Part shown: positions 20,039-29,352 of the stretch, in pieces | Position numbering within the stretch: position 1 is the first letter of the stretch | Layout: every line of letters begins with the position of its first letter | DNA from: Leptospira ellinghausenii | Lineage (GTDB): Bacteria > Spirochaetota > Leptospiria > Leptospirales > Leptospiraceae | Assembly: GCF_003114815.1 (NCBI RefSeq) | Contig: NZ_BFAZ01000008.1 | Coordinates: 62,001-126,000, forward strand | Reading direction: 5' to 3' | DNA: 64,000 nt | The notes under the pieces: model-generated | Told to the model about the DNA's origin: nothing | What the model saw: the letters and a program-made list of their open reading frames with translations, nothing else | Database searches by the model: none | Program-made: the position numbers and the translations under genes

Positions 20039-22366
20039 TCATGTTGCCGCCTTTTGGAGAGGCCGCTTCATTTTCTCCATATCTTCTGGGTTTGTGATTC
20101 CAAGCAATTCGTAAATCCGAACAGGTTGGGTTTTTCCTTTTACACGCACCAAATCAAGTTCTCTTGTCACAACTCGGTCTTTCACTTTTTCATAGGTGTA
20201 TTCCGAGATGATGATATTTGTGGTGTACATTTTATTGGAACCTTCCAAACGGGATCCTAAGTTGATTGTATCACCCATACAAGTGTATTCCATCCTATGA
20301 GATGATCCCATGTTTCCCACAACAGCAGGGCCTGAATTGAGACCACAACCGATGTCGATCACAGGGACATTTCGTTCTGCCCATTTTTGTTGCAGCACTT
20401 TTAAGTGGTCAAGTTGTGCAAGTGCAGCCACACAAGCATAATAAGCATGGTCTTCCAATGGCACTGGAGCACCCCAGAATGCCATGATCGCATCTCCCAT
20501 GTATTTATCGATGGTTCCCTTATATTCAATGATGAGGTCTGTCATAGCAGAAAGATACTCATTGAGTAATTTCACCAAATCTTCTGGACCCAATTGTTCA
20601 GAGATCGTTGTGAACCCTCGAACGTCAGAGAAAAAGATCGTGATTTCTCGTTTGGATCCACCGAGAGCTAAATTGTCAGGGTGTTTGAGGAGTTCATCCA
20701 CAACGTCTTTGGATACGAATTTGGAGAAGGTTTGACGAATGTATTTTACGTTTTCTTCTTCCGTTAAAATTCTAAATCCAATGATGGCAACAAAGACAAC
20801 TATCTGTTCTATGGTAACAGAAGGTAATACTGTGATGAGATTGAAAGTTTGGAAAATATAAAGTGCAGCGATTACATACAATAATAACTGCGTTAACATA
20901 ATAGCAAAACCAATGTGAGTTTTAACACGTGGTTGCAAAAATCCAATCATCACACCAAGCCCAACATAAATCAAAAAGATTCCCCAGTTTGGCATTGTGG
21001 ACAAAAAGTCTTGGTTTAAGATTGTGTTCACTGCATGAGCGTGGTGTTCAATTCCGGACATATCACCAAACGGAGATAAGTGGGAGTCTTTCGAAGCTCC
21101 ACGACCAGTTGCATAGTACATCGCAACTAGGAATATTTTATTGTTAATTTGATTTGCTTCGAGTAATTCTGGATTCCAATCATTTGTGACTTCGAAAATT
21201 TCATTTTGTTTGAATGAATACCTTCCTCCCACATAATTGATTTCCATTTGTCCTTCCCAATCAATGGGAATCACCACTTCTCTTTTTTCGTTTGGAATGT
21301 GCATTACATCACGTTCTTCAAACTTACGAGCTTTGACATTGAATTCGCGGATGATTTTATTTGGGATATTTTTAAGTTTTACATAATGTCCCATGTTAAC
21401 TTCTACATCACTTTGTACATTGATACCATAGTATTGGCAAACAATGAGTAAGTCAATGGATGGGAAGTATTCTGTTTCTCTATCCCGTCCTGAATTATAA
21501 ACTTTCACCACAAGAGGCATTTTGCGGTTCAAACCAGATTCATCTTTTTTAACGTTCGCAAAACCGAGACCAGCTGATAATTCACCGATTGGTTCGATAG
21601 GAGGTTGAGGAAATTTTACCCAGGATATCCCTCCATCATTTTCATCGATGACATTCTTTAATTGGAACTTACGTAAGATATCAATCCGTTTTTCTAGATT
21701 GAGAACTGCTTCCTTAGATTCTGCGCTGACTTCCATAGGGTAGTCAAATAAAACATTGCGATTTTTTTGCAATGCAGTGACCATCTCTTCTGTTTGGCCG
21801 GGTTTATAATCCACAAAGAAAATATCGAACATAAGAATGTTGTTTGAGTCTTTAAACGTTTCGATGATATCTGCATAATAACTCCAAGGAAGTGGCCAAG
21901 TACCTTGTAACTTTTCAAGTGACTCAGTTGTGATACCAATGATGTTGATATCCTTTCTTGCTTTTGCAGGAGGATTGTATTGAATGTATTCAATTCTACC
22001 TGTATCTCCCTCACTTTCTGTTTTTGTATTGGATCCCCGCAAAAATTGAAAACGAAACGAAACGGAATTTTCTTCTAACTCTTTGAGAGGTTGGAATGTA
22101 TTGACCATCGTATACATAAAGATGGCAATTACATAGGACAGCCAGATTGCACCTGACTTTTGTTTGTCTTTGGAAACTTTTTCAATGATTTTGTAAACAA
22201 AATAGGAAGAAGTGAGGAGTAAAAGCATCCCACCAATCAGGAAGGAATATTCATATACCCATCCTGTCATGACAACAGATACGATCACACCGAGTGACCC
22301 AAGGGTGGCAACAGCAATGCTGAGGTAATCCAAAATCGAAAGCGATTTTGATTCTTTGTCGGACAT
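20039..22366 (-). CDS. CHASE2-domain class III adenylate/guanylate cyclase
   Basis: 775-residue membrane cyclase. Order: two N-terminal helices (about residues 15-80), an extracytoplasmic CHASE2 sensor (about 100-430, with DINIIGITTESLEKL and GGRYSFKQNEIF), three C-terminal helices (about 455-540) and a cyclase catalytic domain (about 565-750). The catalytic domain has EITIFFSDVRGFTTISE with metal-binding Asp581, GDAIMAFWGAP, and GDTINLGSRLEGSNK. The substrate-specifying positions are of the bacterial adenylate type, but ATP versus GTP is not certain. Sits upstream of dxs; no regulator adjacent. Product cAMP could be read by the cNMP-fold proteins in this window. Confidence 0.9.
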   Translation of the reverse strand: MSDKESKSLSILDYLSIAVATLGSLGVIVSVVMTGWVYEYSFLIGGMLLLLTSSYFVYKIIEKVSKDKQKSGAIWLSYVIAIFMYTMVNTFQPLKELEENSVSFRFQFLRGSNTKTESEGDTGRIEYIQYNPPAKARKDINIIGITTESLEKLQGTWPLPWSYYADIIETFKDSNNILMFDIFFVDYKPGQTEEMVTALQKNRNVLFDYPMEVSAESKEAVLNLEKRIDILRKFQLKNVIDENDGGISWVKFPQPPIEPIGELSAGLGFANVKKDESGLNRKMPLVVKVYNSGRDRETEYFPSIDLLIVCQYYGINVQSDVEVNMGHYVKLKNIPNKIIREFNVKARKFEERDVMHIPNEKREVVIPIDWEGQMEINYVGGRYSFKQNEIFEVTNDWNPELLEANQINNKIFLVAMYYATGRGASKDSHLSPFGDMSGIEHHAHAVNTILNQDFLSTMPNWGIFLIYVGLGVMIGFLQPRVKTHIGFAIMLTQLLLYVIAALYIFQTFNLITVLPSVTIEQIVVFVAIIGFRILTEEENVKYIRQTFSKFVSKDVVDELLKHPDNLALGGSKREITIFFSDVRGFTTISEQLGPEDLVKLLNEYLSAMTDLIIEYKGTIDKYMGDAIMAFWGAPVPLEDHAYYACVAALAQLDHLKVLQQKWAERNVPVIDIGCGLNSGPAVVGNMGSSHRMEYTCMGDTINLGSRLEGSNKMYTTNIIISEYTYEKVKDRVVTRELDLVRVKGKTQPVRIYELLGITNPEDMEKMKRPLQKAAT

Positions 22367-22422
22367 AGAGCCTCTTTATTCGTTTAGGAATTTCCGACCA
22401 TTTTCTCGGATTTTTTAAAGAG

Positions 22423-22440
22423 ACTCAAATGTTTTTGAGT
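22423..22440 (-). terminator. Hairpin after trpA
   Basis: ACTCAAA-TGTT-TTTGAGT, a perfect 7-bp stem 17 bp beyond the trpA stop on the minus strand, followed in that direction by CTCTTT. It also lies about 57 bp upstream of the cyclase start. Weak T tract, so moderate support. Confidence 0.45.
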
Positions 22441-22456
22441 GATTTGGGAAAAAAAT

Positions 22457-23257
22457 TTAGGGAATGGCAACCCGAATCTTGGCAATGTATTCTGCCAAAG
22501 CTTGTTTTGCTTTGGGAAATTCATGTCCATTTTCTTCAATGATCCTTTGGATGGCAGATCCGATGATGATTCCATCCGCATAGCCAGAAATTTGACCCGC
22601 TTGGTCTGGTGTGGAGATACCAAACCCGGCACAAATTGGCAATTGGATGGTTTCTTTTAGAAACCGAATCCTTTCTTTCAAATCAACTGAGAACTCGCGG
22701 CGTTCGCCAGTCACACCAAAGGAAGTAACATAGTAAATAAAACCTGTAGATGTTTTTTTCAATGCTTCAATTCGTTTTTTAGTCGAAGCTGGTGTGACCA
22801 AATGGATGAGATCCATATCTCGTTTTCTTAGTTCTTGGAATAAAACTTCACTTTCTTTGGTATCAAAAGGTAAATCAGGGATCACAAGTCCGACAACCCC
22901 AGAATCTTTTGCCTGGTTCAAAAAATCTTCAATCCCACAGTGAAAGATTGGATTGAAGTAAGTTAAGTAAACGAGAGGTACGTCTTTTTTGTGTCGGTGA
23001 ATTTCTTTAGTCACTCGAAAGATTTCAGAAAAGGAAAATTTGTTTTTCAAAGATCTCGCAACTGCTCTTTGGATCACAGGACCATCTGCAACTGGATCAG
23101 AAAACGGAATCCCTAATTCTAAAATATCAGCACCATTGTCTAAAATCGTTTTTCCAAATTCGATGGAATCATTATAATTTGGGTCTCCAAGCGTAAAATA
23201 CGGAATAAACGCAGATTTTATTTTTCCACTTTCAAAAAGATCTTTTATTTTACTCAT
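22457..23257 (-). CDS. trpA: Tryptophan synthase alpha subunit
   Basis: Cleaves indole-3-glycerol phosphate and passes indole to TrpB. The 266 residues contain the family signature LELGIPFSDPVADGPVIQRA, the catalytic Glu in that motif, and the phosphate-binding GFGISTPDQAG and IIGSAI near the C-terminus. The ATG overlaps the trpB stop (ATGA), giving translational coupling of the two subunits. Confidence 0.96.
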   Translation of the reverse strand: MSKIKDLFESGKIKSAFIPYFTLGDPNYNDSIEFGKTILDNGADILELGIPFSDPVADGPVIQRAVARSLKNKFSFSEIFRVTKEIHRHKKDVPLVYLTYFNPIFHCGIEDFLNQAKDSGVVGLVIPDLPFDTKESEVLFQELRKRDMDLIHLVTPASTKKRIEALKKTSTGFIYYVTSFGVTGERREFSVDLKERIRFLKETIQLPICAGFGISTPDQAGQISGYADGIIIGSAIQRIIEENGHEFPKAKQALAEYIAKIRVAIP

Positions 23258-24444
23258 TTACTCTTTTCACCTAACAAACGAAGCACTTCCGTAACATCCT
23301 TATCACCACGACCAGACAGACAAATGATAAGATCTTTCTTTTTCCCTAAATCTTTTGCAACGTCTCTTGCTACATGAAATGCATGAGCTGTTTCGAGAGC
23401 AGGAATGATTCCTTCAGTCCTTGTCACCTCCAAAAAGCAATCTAGCGCTTGTTCGTCGGTAACCATTCGATAATCCACGCGTTTTGATTGGGACAGAAAA
23501 GCATGTTCGGGACCAACACCGGGATAATCTAAACCAGCGGAAACAGAATGTGCGGGTACAATTTGACCTGCTTCATCTTGGATGATGAGAGTTTTTGTTC
23601 CATGCAAAAAACCAGTTTTGCCATAGGTTAAAGTGGCAGAATGTTCGCCAGGTTTTGGACCAAGTCCACCAGCTTCTGCACCATAAATAGCAACATGTTT
23701 GTCCTTTAAAAATGCAGTGAACATCCCAATCGCATTTGATCCACCTCCCACACAGGCAACAATGGCATTAGGGAGTTTATGGTTTTGTTTTTTAAACTGT
23801 GACCTCGCTTCTTTTCCAATCACAGCTTGTAAATCACGTACGATTGTAGGGAATGGATGAGGTCCGATGGCAGATCCAACAATATAATGAGTTGTTGAAA
23901 CATTGAGAGCCCAATCACGCATGGCCTCACTTGTTGCTTCTTTGAGAGTGGCTTCCCCAGCAGTAACTGGTAATATTTTTGCACCTAACATCTCTATTTT
24001 TTTGGCATTCAAGTTTTGTCTTTCGACATCAACTGCTCCCATATAAACAACAGTTTCCATACCAAACATAGCACCGACTGTAGCCGTAGCAAGGCCATGT
24101 TGGCCTGCACCAGTTTCTGCAATAATTCTTTTTTTGCCCATAAATTTTGCAATTAACGCTTGTCCGATGGCATTATTAATTTTATGAGCACCAGTATGAT
24201 TAAGATCTTCTCTTTTTAACCAGATACGTGCACCTCCCCAATGTTTGGTGAGACGTTCTGCAAAAGTTAAAGGACTCGGTCTTCCGACATAGTTGCTTAA
24301 GTAAAATTCTAATTCTTTTTTGAATTTTTTACTTTTCTTTAACTTGTGATAGGTGGATTCTAGCTCTTCAAGAGCTTCTGTTAGAATTTCTGGTGCGTAT
24401 CGACCGCCAAATTCTCCAAAATATCCAGGTTGGTTTTTGCCCAT
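23254..24444 (-). CDS. trpB: Tryptophan synthase beta subunit
   Basis: PLP enzyme condensing indole with serine. The 396-residue TrpB1-type protein has GRYAPEILTEAL at the N-terminus, HTGAHKINNAIGQ carrying the Schiff-base lysine, ETGAGQHGLATAT, GGGSNAIGMF for the PLP phosphate, and the C-terminal LSGRGDKDV. A 204-bp GC-rich leader separates it from proS upstream. No other trp genes are in the window, so the pathway is split in this genome. Confidence 0.97.
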   Translation of the reverse strand: MGKNQPGYFGEFGGRYAPEILTEALEELESTYHKLKKSKKFKKELEFYLSNYVGRPSPLTFAERLTKHWGGARIWLKREDLNHTGAHKINNAIGQALIAKFMGKKRIIAETGAGQHGLATATVGAMFGMETVVYMGAVDVERQNLNAKKIEMLGAKILPVTAGEATLKEATSEAMRDWALNVSTTHYIVGSAIGPHPFPTIVRDLQAVIGKEARSQFKKQNHKLPNAIVACVGGGSNAIGMFTAFLKDKHVAIYGAEAGGLGPKPGEHSATLTYGKTGFLHGTKTLIIQDEAGQIVPAHSVSAGLDYPGVGPEHAFLSQSKRVDYRMVTDEQALDCFLEVTRTEGIIPALETAHAFHVARDVAKDLGKKKDLIICLSGRGDKDVTEVLRLLGEKSK

Positions 24445-24490
24445 ATATCCTAAGATAGAGGGATAGGTGAATATGAAAACTGCTTCTTTT

Positions 24491-24572
24491 GGGGGAGGTG
24501 GGGAGTTCGGGGATTTTTAAGAAGATTTCCCCGCCCTAATCGAACTGGGTGGGGTTATCCACCCGCCACCCA
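24491..24572. repeat. GC-rich intergenic segment with competing hairpins
   Basis: Within the 204-bp gap between proS and trpB the base composition jumps well above its surroundings. GGGGA (24509-24513) pairs with TCCCC (24528-24532). GGGTGG (24547-24552) can pair either with CCACCC at 24559-24564 or, as a 7-bp stem, with CCACCCA at 24566-24572. It may be a proS terminator, a trpB leader structure or a dispersed extragenic repeat; the sequence alone does not decide. Confidence 0.45.
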
Positions 24573-24648
24573 ATGACCTTTGTTTATCACAGAAGCCGAT
24601 TTTGATCTACAAGTTCCTTTGCTCACTAAAAAAATTCTTGGGAAAAGT

Positions 24649-26409
24649 TCATGTTCCCGCGAGAGTTACATCCTTTTGAATGGAATCTTCGAGGGTGGCG
24701 ATTTTTTCCTGTAGGTTCTTGACGAGATCTTCGTTTGTCGTAAAAGAAATGGTCTCTTCCACCATGGACTTACGATCAAGAATTGTGATCTCATTTTTCT
24801 CCAAAAACCCTTTTCCTAATGTGATTCGGATGGGGAATCCGATGAGCTCAGAATCTTTAAATTTAAATCCAGGACCAAGGTCACGATCATCCCACAACAC
24901 TTCAATGCCAGCCGCGACAAGTGCCTTGTAGATGGATTCAATTTTTGCGATATCATCAGGATTTTTGGCAATACTCACCAAACAAACCGTAAACGGTGCG
25001 ATGGAGATTGGCCAAAAAATTCCTTTGTCATCATTACATTGTTCGATCACAGTTGCCATACATCGGTTCACACCAATCCCATAACAACCCATGGTTGTGG
25101 TAGTAGCCTTTCCTTTGTCATTCAGAACTGTAATATCAAATGCTTTGGAATACTTTTGGCCTAGTTTAAAAATATGACCTACTTCAATCCCCTTCTCGGC
25201 CGTTAAGCCAGTTTCGCAGGAAGGACAAGGGTCACCTACTTTTGCTTGGGAAACATCGATCTTAGTCACTTCCTCTTCTTTGAAAAAAGAAGAGAGTTGA
25301 ACACCCGCTATGTGGTGATCAATTTCATTTGCACCAGCAATATAGGCAAAATTCCAATCGAGTAAGGAATCAATGTAAATTTTAAGCGATTCTGATTTTG
25401 GAAAACCTGGTCCGATGAATCCAGGAACAAGTCCTAGTTTTTCCATTTCCGCTGGGCCCATCGGTCTTAGCTCATTGCAACCCAAATGGTTTTTTAATTT
25501 GTTTTCGTTTAGTTCGCGATCCCCTTCCAAAAAAACAAGGACATATTGCCCATCGGCAACAAGTGCCACTGCTTTCAAAAGATTCTCTTCTTTTGTGTTT
25601 AAAAACTCTGCGACTTCTGTGATGGATTTTTTTGCAGGAGTATGAAGTTTTCCGTTGCCATTGAACACTTGTTTGTTTGTATTTTTTTTGGGTATCACGG
25701 GAGTTTTTTCAATGTTCCCTGAATAATGGCAAGTAGGACAAATTGTGAGTGTTTCTTCTCCAATTTGTGAAACGACCATAAATTCTTCCGAGGCAGAACC
25801 ACCCATATTCCCTGAGTCCGCTTGCACAGGAATCGTGGAAAGTCCCATGCCTGCAAAAATCCTACGATAGGTTTTACGCATCGTTTGATACGTTTTATCC
25901 AAGGATTCATCATCTAAATGAAAAGAATACGCATCTTTCATTGTAAATTCACGAGAGCGGATGACACCAAACCGAGGGCGGATTTCATCCCGGAACTTTG
26001 TGTGAATTTGGTATACATTGATCGGAAGGTCTTTGTAGGAGCGAACCATTGGTTTTACAAGCACACAAAATGATTCTTCATGTGTGGGACCAAGACAACT
26101 TTCGTTGTCATGGCGGTCTTTCAGACGAAACATCTCTTTACCCATTTTGTCCCAACGACCAGATTCTTTCCAAATTTCACTCGGTGTTAGAATCGGAAGT
26201 TGGAATTCCAAAGCACCTGCCGCATCCATTTCTTTTCTCACGATGCCTTCAATCTTACGAAGAACACGTAAACCAAGTGGTAAATAGGAGTATAGACCTG
26301 CTGCAGACTTACGGATAAGGCCTGCACGCATCATCAATTTATGAGAGGCTACCACTGCATCTTGTGGGTCTTCTTTCGCAGTTGGAATTAAATAGGAACT
26401 AGCTTTCAT
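24649..26409 (-). CDS. proS: Prolyl-tRNA synthetase (bacterial type)
   Basis: Charges tRNA-Pro. The 586 residues are arranged as class II catalytic core with motif 2/3 sequences (TKFRDEIRPRFGVIRSREFTMKD in two pieces; GCYGIGVNRCMATVIEQ), an inserted YbaK-like editing domain (about 225-390, KSITEVAEFLNTKEENLLKAVALV) and a C-terminal anticodon-binding domain (about 470-570). This layout is the ProS type 1 of bacteria. It follows rseP by 48 bp and is probably the distal gene of the rpsB operon. Confidence 0.96.
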   Translation of the reverse strand: MKASSYLIPTAKEDPQDAVVASHKLMMRAGLIRKSAAGLYSYLPLGLRVLRKIEGIVRKEMDAAGALEFQLPILTPSEIWKESGRWDKMGKEMFRLKDRHDNESCLGPTHEESFCVLVKPMVRSYKDLPINVYQIHTKFRDEIRPRFGVIRSREFTMKDAYSFHLDDESLDKTYQTMRKTYRRIFAGMGLSTIPVQADSGNMGGSASEEFMVVSQIGEETLTICPTCHYSGNIEKTPVIPKKNTNKQVFNGNGKLHTPAKKSITEVAEFLNTKEENLLKAVALVADGQYVLVFLEGDRELNENKLKNHLGCNELRPMGPAEMEKLGLVPGFIGPGFPKSESLKIYIDSLLDWNFAYIAGANEIDHHIAGVQLSSFFKEEEVTKIDVSQAKVGDPCPSCETGLTAEKGIEVGHIFKLGQKYSKAFDITVLNDKGKATTTTMGCYGIGVNRCMATVIEQCNDDKGIFWPISIAPFTVCLVSIAKNPDDIAKIESIYKALVAAGIEVLWDDRDLGPGFKFKDSELIGFPIRITLGKGFLEKNEITILDRKSMVEETISFTTNEDLVKNLQEKIATLEDSIQKDVTLAGT

Positions 26410-26457
26410 TTCATTTTTCTCTTTCTGGTTAACAATCTAACAATACAAAGTTTGGTT

Positions 26458-28164
26458 TTAAAAAATACGCATCACATCATTGAAGGAAACATAAAGTCCA
26501 AGCCCAATGAGAAAGAAAAATCCCAATCGAAAGATCGCTTCAATTGCCTTTCTTGGAAGTGGTCTTCCTGTAATCGCCTCATATGCATAGAGTACAATGT
26601 GTCCGCCGTCAGCCATAGGTATAGGAAGCAAGTTCATCACCATCAGTGCTAATGAAATTTTAGCAACAAAGTCAAGGTAAGTGACCCAACCATATTCCAA
26701 ACTAATCCCAGCAATCTGCACAATCCCAATCGGACCCGACAAATTTTCTTTTGGAGACAATAACCCAGAGAACAACATACCGATCCCTTTTAGGGTCGTG
26801 GAAACGTTTTCGTATACTTTGTTCCCTGCACCGACAAGTGATGAATAAACGGTTGACTCTTTCTGTAATTTTTCGGCTTCAAATTTCATAGAAGCACGAA
26901 AGCCAAGAAGGCCTATCGGTTTCAAATTGACATCAGCAAAGTATTTCATATTGCCGATCCAAATTTCTTTTTTACCTGCATTGGATTTCAAATAGGAGGT
27001 AAAGGCATCTGCCGTTTCAAATGATTGGTTTTGGATTTTTAAATTCGAAAGTCGATTTTCGATTTCAGCATCATAACTATCCAATCGAAAATAAGGAATT
27101 CCTAATTCAGGGAATTTTGGATGTTCGATATTCCAAAATTCATACACATTGGCACCTAACACAGGGATTTGTATAGTTACTTTTTCTGTTGCCCAAGGGG
27201 TAAGAAGTGGATAGGTTTTACGTTCCACTTCAACAGGAATGGTTTTTCCTTGGTGTTTTCCAAGTTCTGTTTGTAATTCAGGAACGGTATGAACATCCAC
27301 TCCCGCAACGGTTAAAATCATATCTCCGTCTTTCAAAAAAGAGAGAGCTCGACGTCGGAGGGATTTTTCCCGTTCTGCGATTTCATGTTGTTTCAGAAGT
27401 TCTTCTGGAATTTCTTCTTTTCGTTCTTCAATTTTTTCTTGGAAGTATAAAGAAGATTTATCATCTTTATCTAAAACATTCGCCATAAAGTGGCTGATTT
27501 GTTCCCCATAAGTAAAGGTTGCTACTACTCTTCTTTCTCCAAATGGCATCACCCCAATCGTAGGATGTCCACCGGCAGAATATAAATTGGGAACAATTTC
27601 GACTGTCTTAGTTTCGTTTTCCCTTTGGTAGGTGACTTGGATGGGATCACCAGAAGTTAAACTCACATTGGTAAAAATATCTTCAAAACTTTCAGTGGGT
27701 TTTCCATTGATGGATAAAATTTTGTCACCAGTGCGAAGACCAGCGTTATAAGCAGGGCTTGATACTTTGTTTGCGTCTTCAATGAAAATGCGGTTGGAAG
27801 AAGGGCTGTCTCCTGAAAGTTCCAAAATAAATAACAACAAAAAGCCTAACACTAAATTGGCGAATGGACCTCCAAGCACAGGCACCATACGACGAAGAGG
27901 TGGAGTCGCGAGCAAATCCCCTTGTTTTGGTTTTTTAGTTTTGCTATAATCATCACCACGAAATAAAACATAACCACCGATGGGTATGGCAGTGATTTGG
28001 TAGATGGTTTTGCCAATCCGTTTTTTCCAAATTCCTTTGCCATAACCTAACGAAAAGATACGTGCTTCCACACCTACTAGTTTCCCACATAAGAGGTGCC
28101 CCAATTCATGGATAAAAATCGATACAGCTAACATGAATACAGCGCCGAGTATTAATACGATCAT
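26458..28164 (-). CDS. rseP: Site-2 intramembrane metalloprotease RseP
   Basis: Zinc protease that cleaves membrane-anchored anti-sigma factors and signal-peptide remnants. 568 residues: first membrane helix holding the HELGH motif (residues 19-23), a periplasmic part with PDZ domains (about 130-200, LRTGDKILSINGKPT; and about 275-320, LKDGDMILTVAGVDV), then the C-terminal helices with NLLPIPMADGGH, where the conserved Asp third zinc ligand is kept but the preceding residue is Ala instead of Leu. Unusually long central segment compared with the 450-residue E. coli protein. ATG overlaps the dxr stop by 4 bp. Confidence 0.93.
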   Translation of the reverse strand: MIVLILGAVFMLAVSIFIHELGHLLCGKLVGVEARIFSLGYGKGIWKKRIGKTIYQITAIPIGGYVLFRGDDYSKTKKPKQGDLLATPPLRRMVPVLGGPFANLVLGFLLLFILELSGDSPSSNRIFIEDANKVSSPAYNAGLRTGDKILSINGKPTESFEDIFTNVSLTSGDPIQVTYQRENETKTVEIVPNLYSAGGHPTIGVMPFGERRVVATFTYGEQISHFMANVLDKDDKSSLYFQEKIEERKEEIPEELLKQHEIAEREKSLRRRALSFLKDGDMILTVAGVDVHTVPELQTELGKHQGKTIPVEVERKTYPLLTPWATEKVTIQIPVLGANVYEFWNIEHPKFPELGIPYFRLDSYDAEIENRLSNLKIQNQSFETADAFTSYLKSNAGKKEIWIGNMKYFADVNLKPIGLLGFRASMKFEAEKLQKESTVYSSLVGAGNKVYENVSTTLKGIGMLFSGLLSPKENLSGPIGIVQIAGISLEYGWVTYLDFVAKISLALMVMNLLPIPMADGGHIVLYAYEAITGRPLPRKAIEAIFRLGFFFLIGLGLYVSFNDVMRIF

Positions 28165-29321
28165 GTAGTCACTCCCCCTTTTAAAAATTCAGATTGGATC
28201 AAATTTCGTGTTTCTTTGTCTTTTTCCAAATAACCTTCAAGGGTCTCTGGAAATTCATTTTTGACTTGGTTTAAGGCAGACTCAATGAGTCTTGGAATTG
28301 TAGTAAAAGATATTTTTTCTTCTAAAAATAACGCCACAGCTTCTTCATTCGCTGCATTAAAAATACAAGGTGCCACTCCACCTGCTTTTCCTGCTTGGTA
28401 GGCAAGTGTGAGTCCAGGGTAACGATTTGTATCTGGTGGAAAAAATTCCAAGGTTTTCCAAGTGGAAGGTTTTCGTTCTATGAGCATTTGCGGTGTTGGA
28501 TTTGGATAAAATAAGGAATGTGCGATGGGATACACCATATCGGGGTGGCTTGTGTATTGCAGACAAGCGCCATCTCTCGTTTCAATGATGCCGTGAGTGA
28601 GAGACTGCGGGTGGATCACCACCTCAATCTCGTCATACGAAAACCCAAAGAGAAAATGTGCTTCAATCACTTCCAGACCTTTGTTGATCAGACCTGCCGA
28701 GTCCACAGTGATTTTCGGACCCATGGACCAAGTTGGATGGTTTAGAGCCTGTTTTACGGAAACATGTTCCAACTCTTCGATAGGTAACGTACGAAAACTT
28801 CCGCCCGATGCAGTGAGTGTAATCGCACGAATATTGGAACGAGTTTCCCTTTCAATGAGTTGGAAAAGTGCATTGTGTTCGGAATCTACAGGCACCATTA
28901 GAGTTTTGTGTTTTGCCACCAAACGATTAATCAGTGGCCCAAAGGTAACAAGCGTTTCTTTATTGGCGATGGCAATTTTTTTGCCAGCCTCAATGGCTGC
29001 AATGGTAGGAAGGACTCCCCTGGCCCCAACCACAGCAGTAACCACCACATCCACTGATGGCAATTTGACTAAGTCAATAAGAGCATGGTCTCCATACAAA
29101 ATGTTTGTAGAACCAAATTTATCCCCAAACTTCCCCACTAACTTGGGATCGGTGACACAAACCACTTCGGGGGAAAATTCTGAAATGAGGATTTTTGCCA
29201 CTTCCCAATTGGAGTGAACGGAAAAACTACGTAACGAAAACTGGTCTCGGAATTGCCTGAGCACCTTCACCGTGGAAGAGCCAACAGAACCTGAAATTCC
29301 TAATACCGAGACACCTACCAT
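28161..29321 (-). CDS. dxr: 1-deoxy-D-xylulose 5-phosphate reductoisomerase
   Basis: Second step of the MEP isoprenoid pathway, NADPH and divalent-metal dependent. From the ATG at 29321 the protein is 386 residues, starting MVGVSVLGISGSVGSSTVKV, the NADPH-binding loop. The frame is open 35 codons further upstream but that stretch overlaps cdsA and is not family-like. Motifs: IANKETLVTFG, PVDSEHNALFQ, LTASGGSF, NHPTWSMGPKITVDSAGLINKGLEVIEAH (in pieces). Coupled to rseP by an ATGA overlap. Confidence 0.95.
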   Translation of the reverse strand: MVGVSVLGISGSVGSSTVKVLRQFRDQFSLRSFSVHSNWEVAKILISEFSPEVVCVTDPKLVGKFGDKFGSTNILYGDHALIDLVKLPSVDVVVTAVVGARGVLPTIAAIEAGKKIAIANKETLVTFGPLINRLVAKHKTLMVPVDSEHNALFQLIERETRSNIRAITLTASGGSFRTLPIEELEHVSVKQALNHPTWSMGPKITVDSAGLINKGLEVIEAHFLFGFSYDEIEVVIHPQSLTHGIIETRDGACLQYTSHPDMVYPIAHSLFYPNPTPQMLIERKPSTWKTLEFFPPDTNRYPGLTLAYQAGKAGGVAPCIFNAANEEAVALFLEEKISFTTIPRLIESALNQVKNEFPETLEGYLEKDKETRNLIQSEFLKGGVTT

Positions 29322-29352
29322 ATATTGTTTAGACAGATCCTTAGTCGAATGA

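Noticed and set aside
24540..24620. Trp leader-peptide attenuator before trpB
   Set aside because: A GTG-started 11-codon frame with one Trp exists on the minus strand near the hairpins, but there is no ribosome site, only one Trp codon and no T tract after the hairpin.
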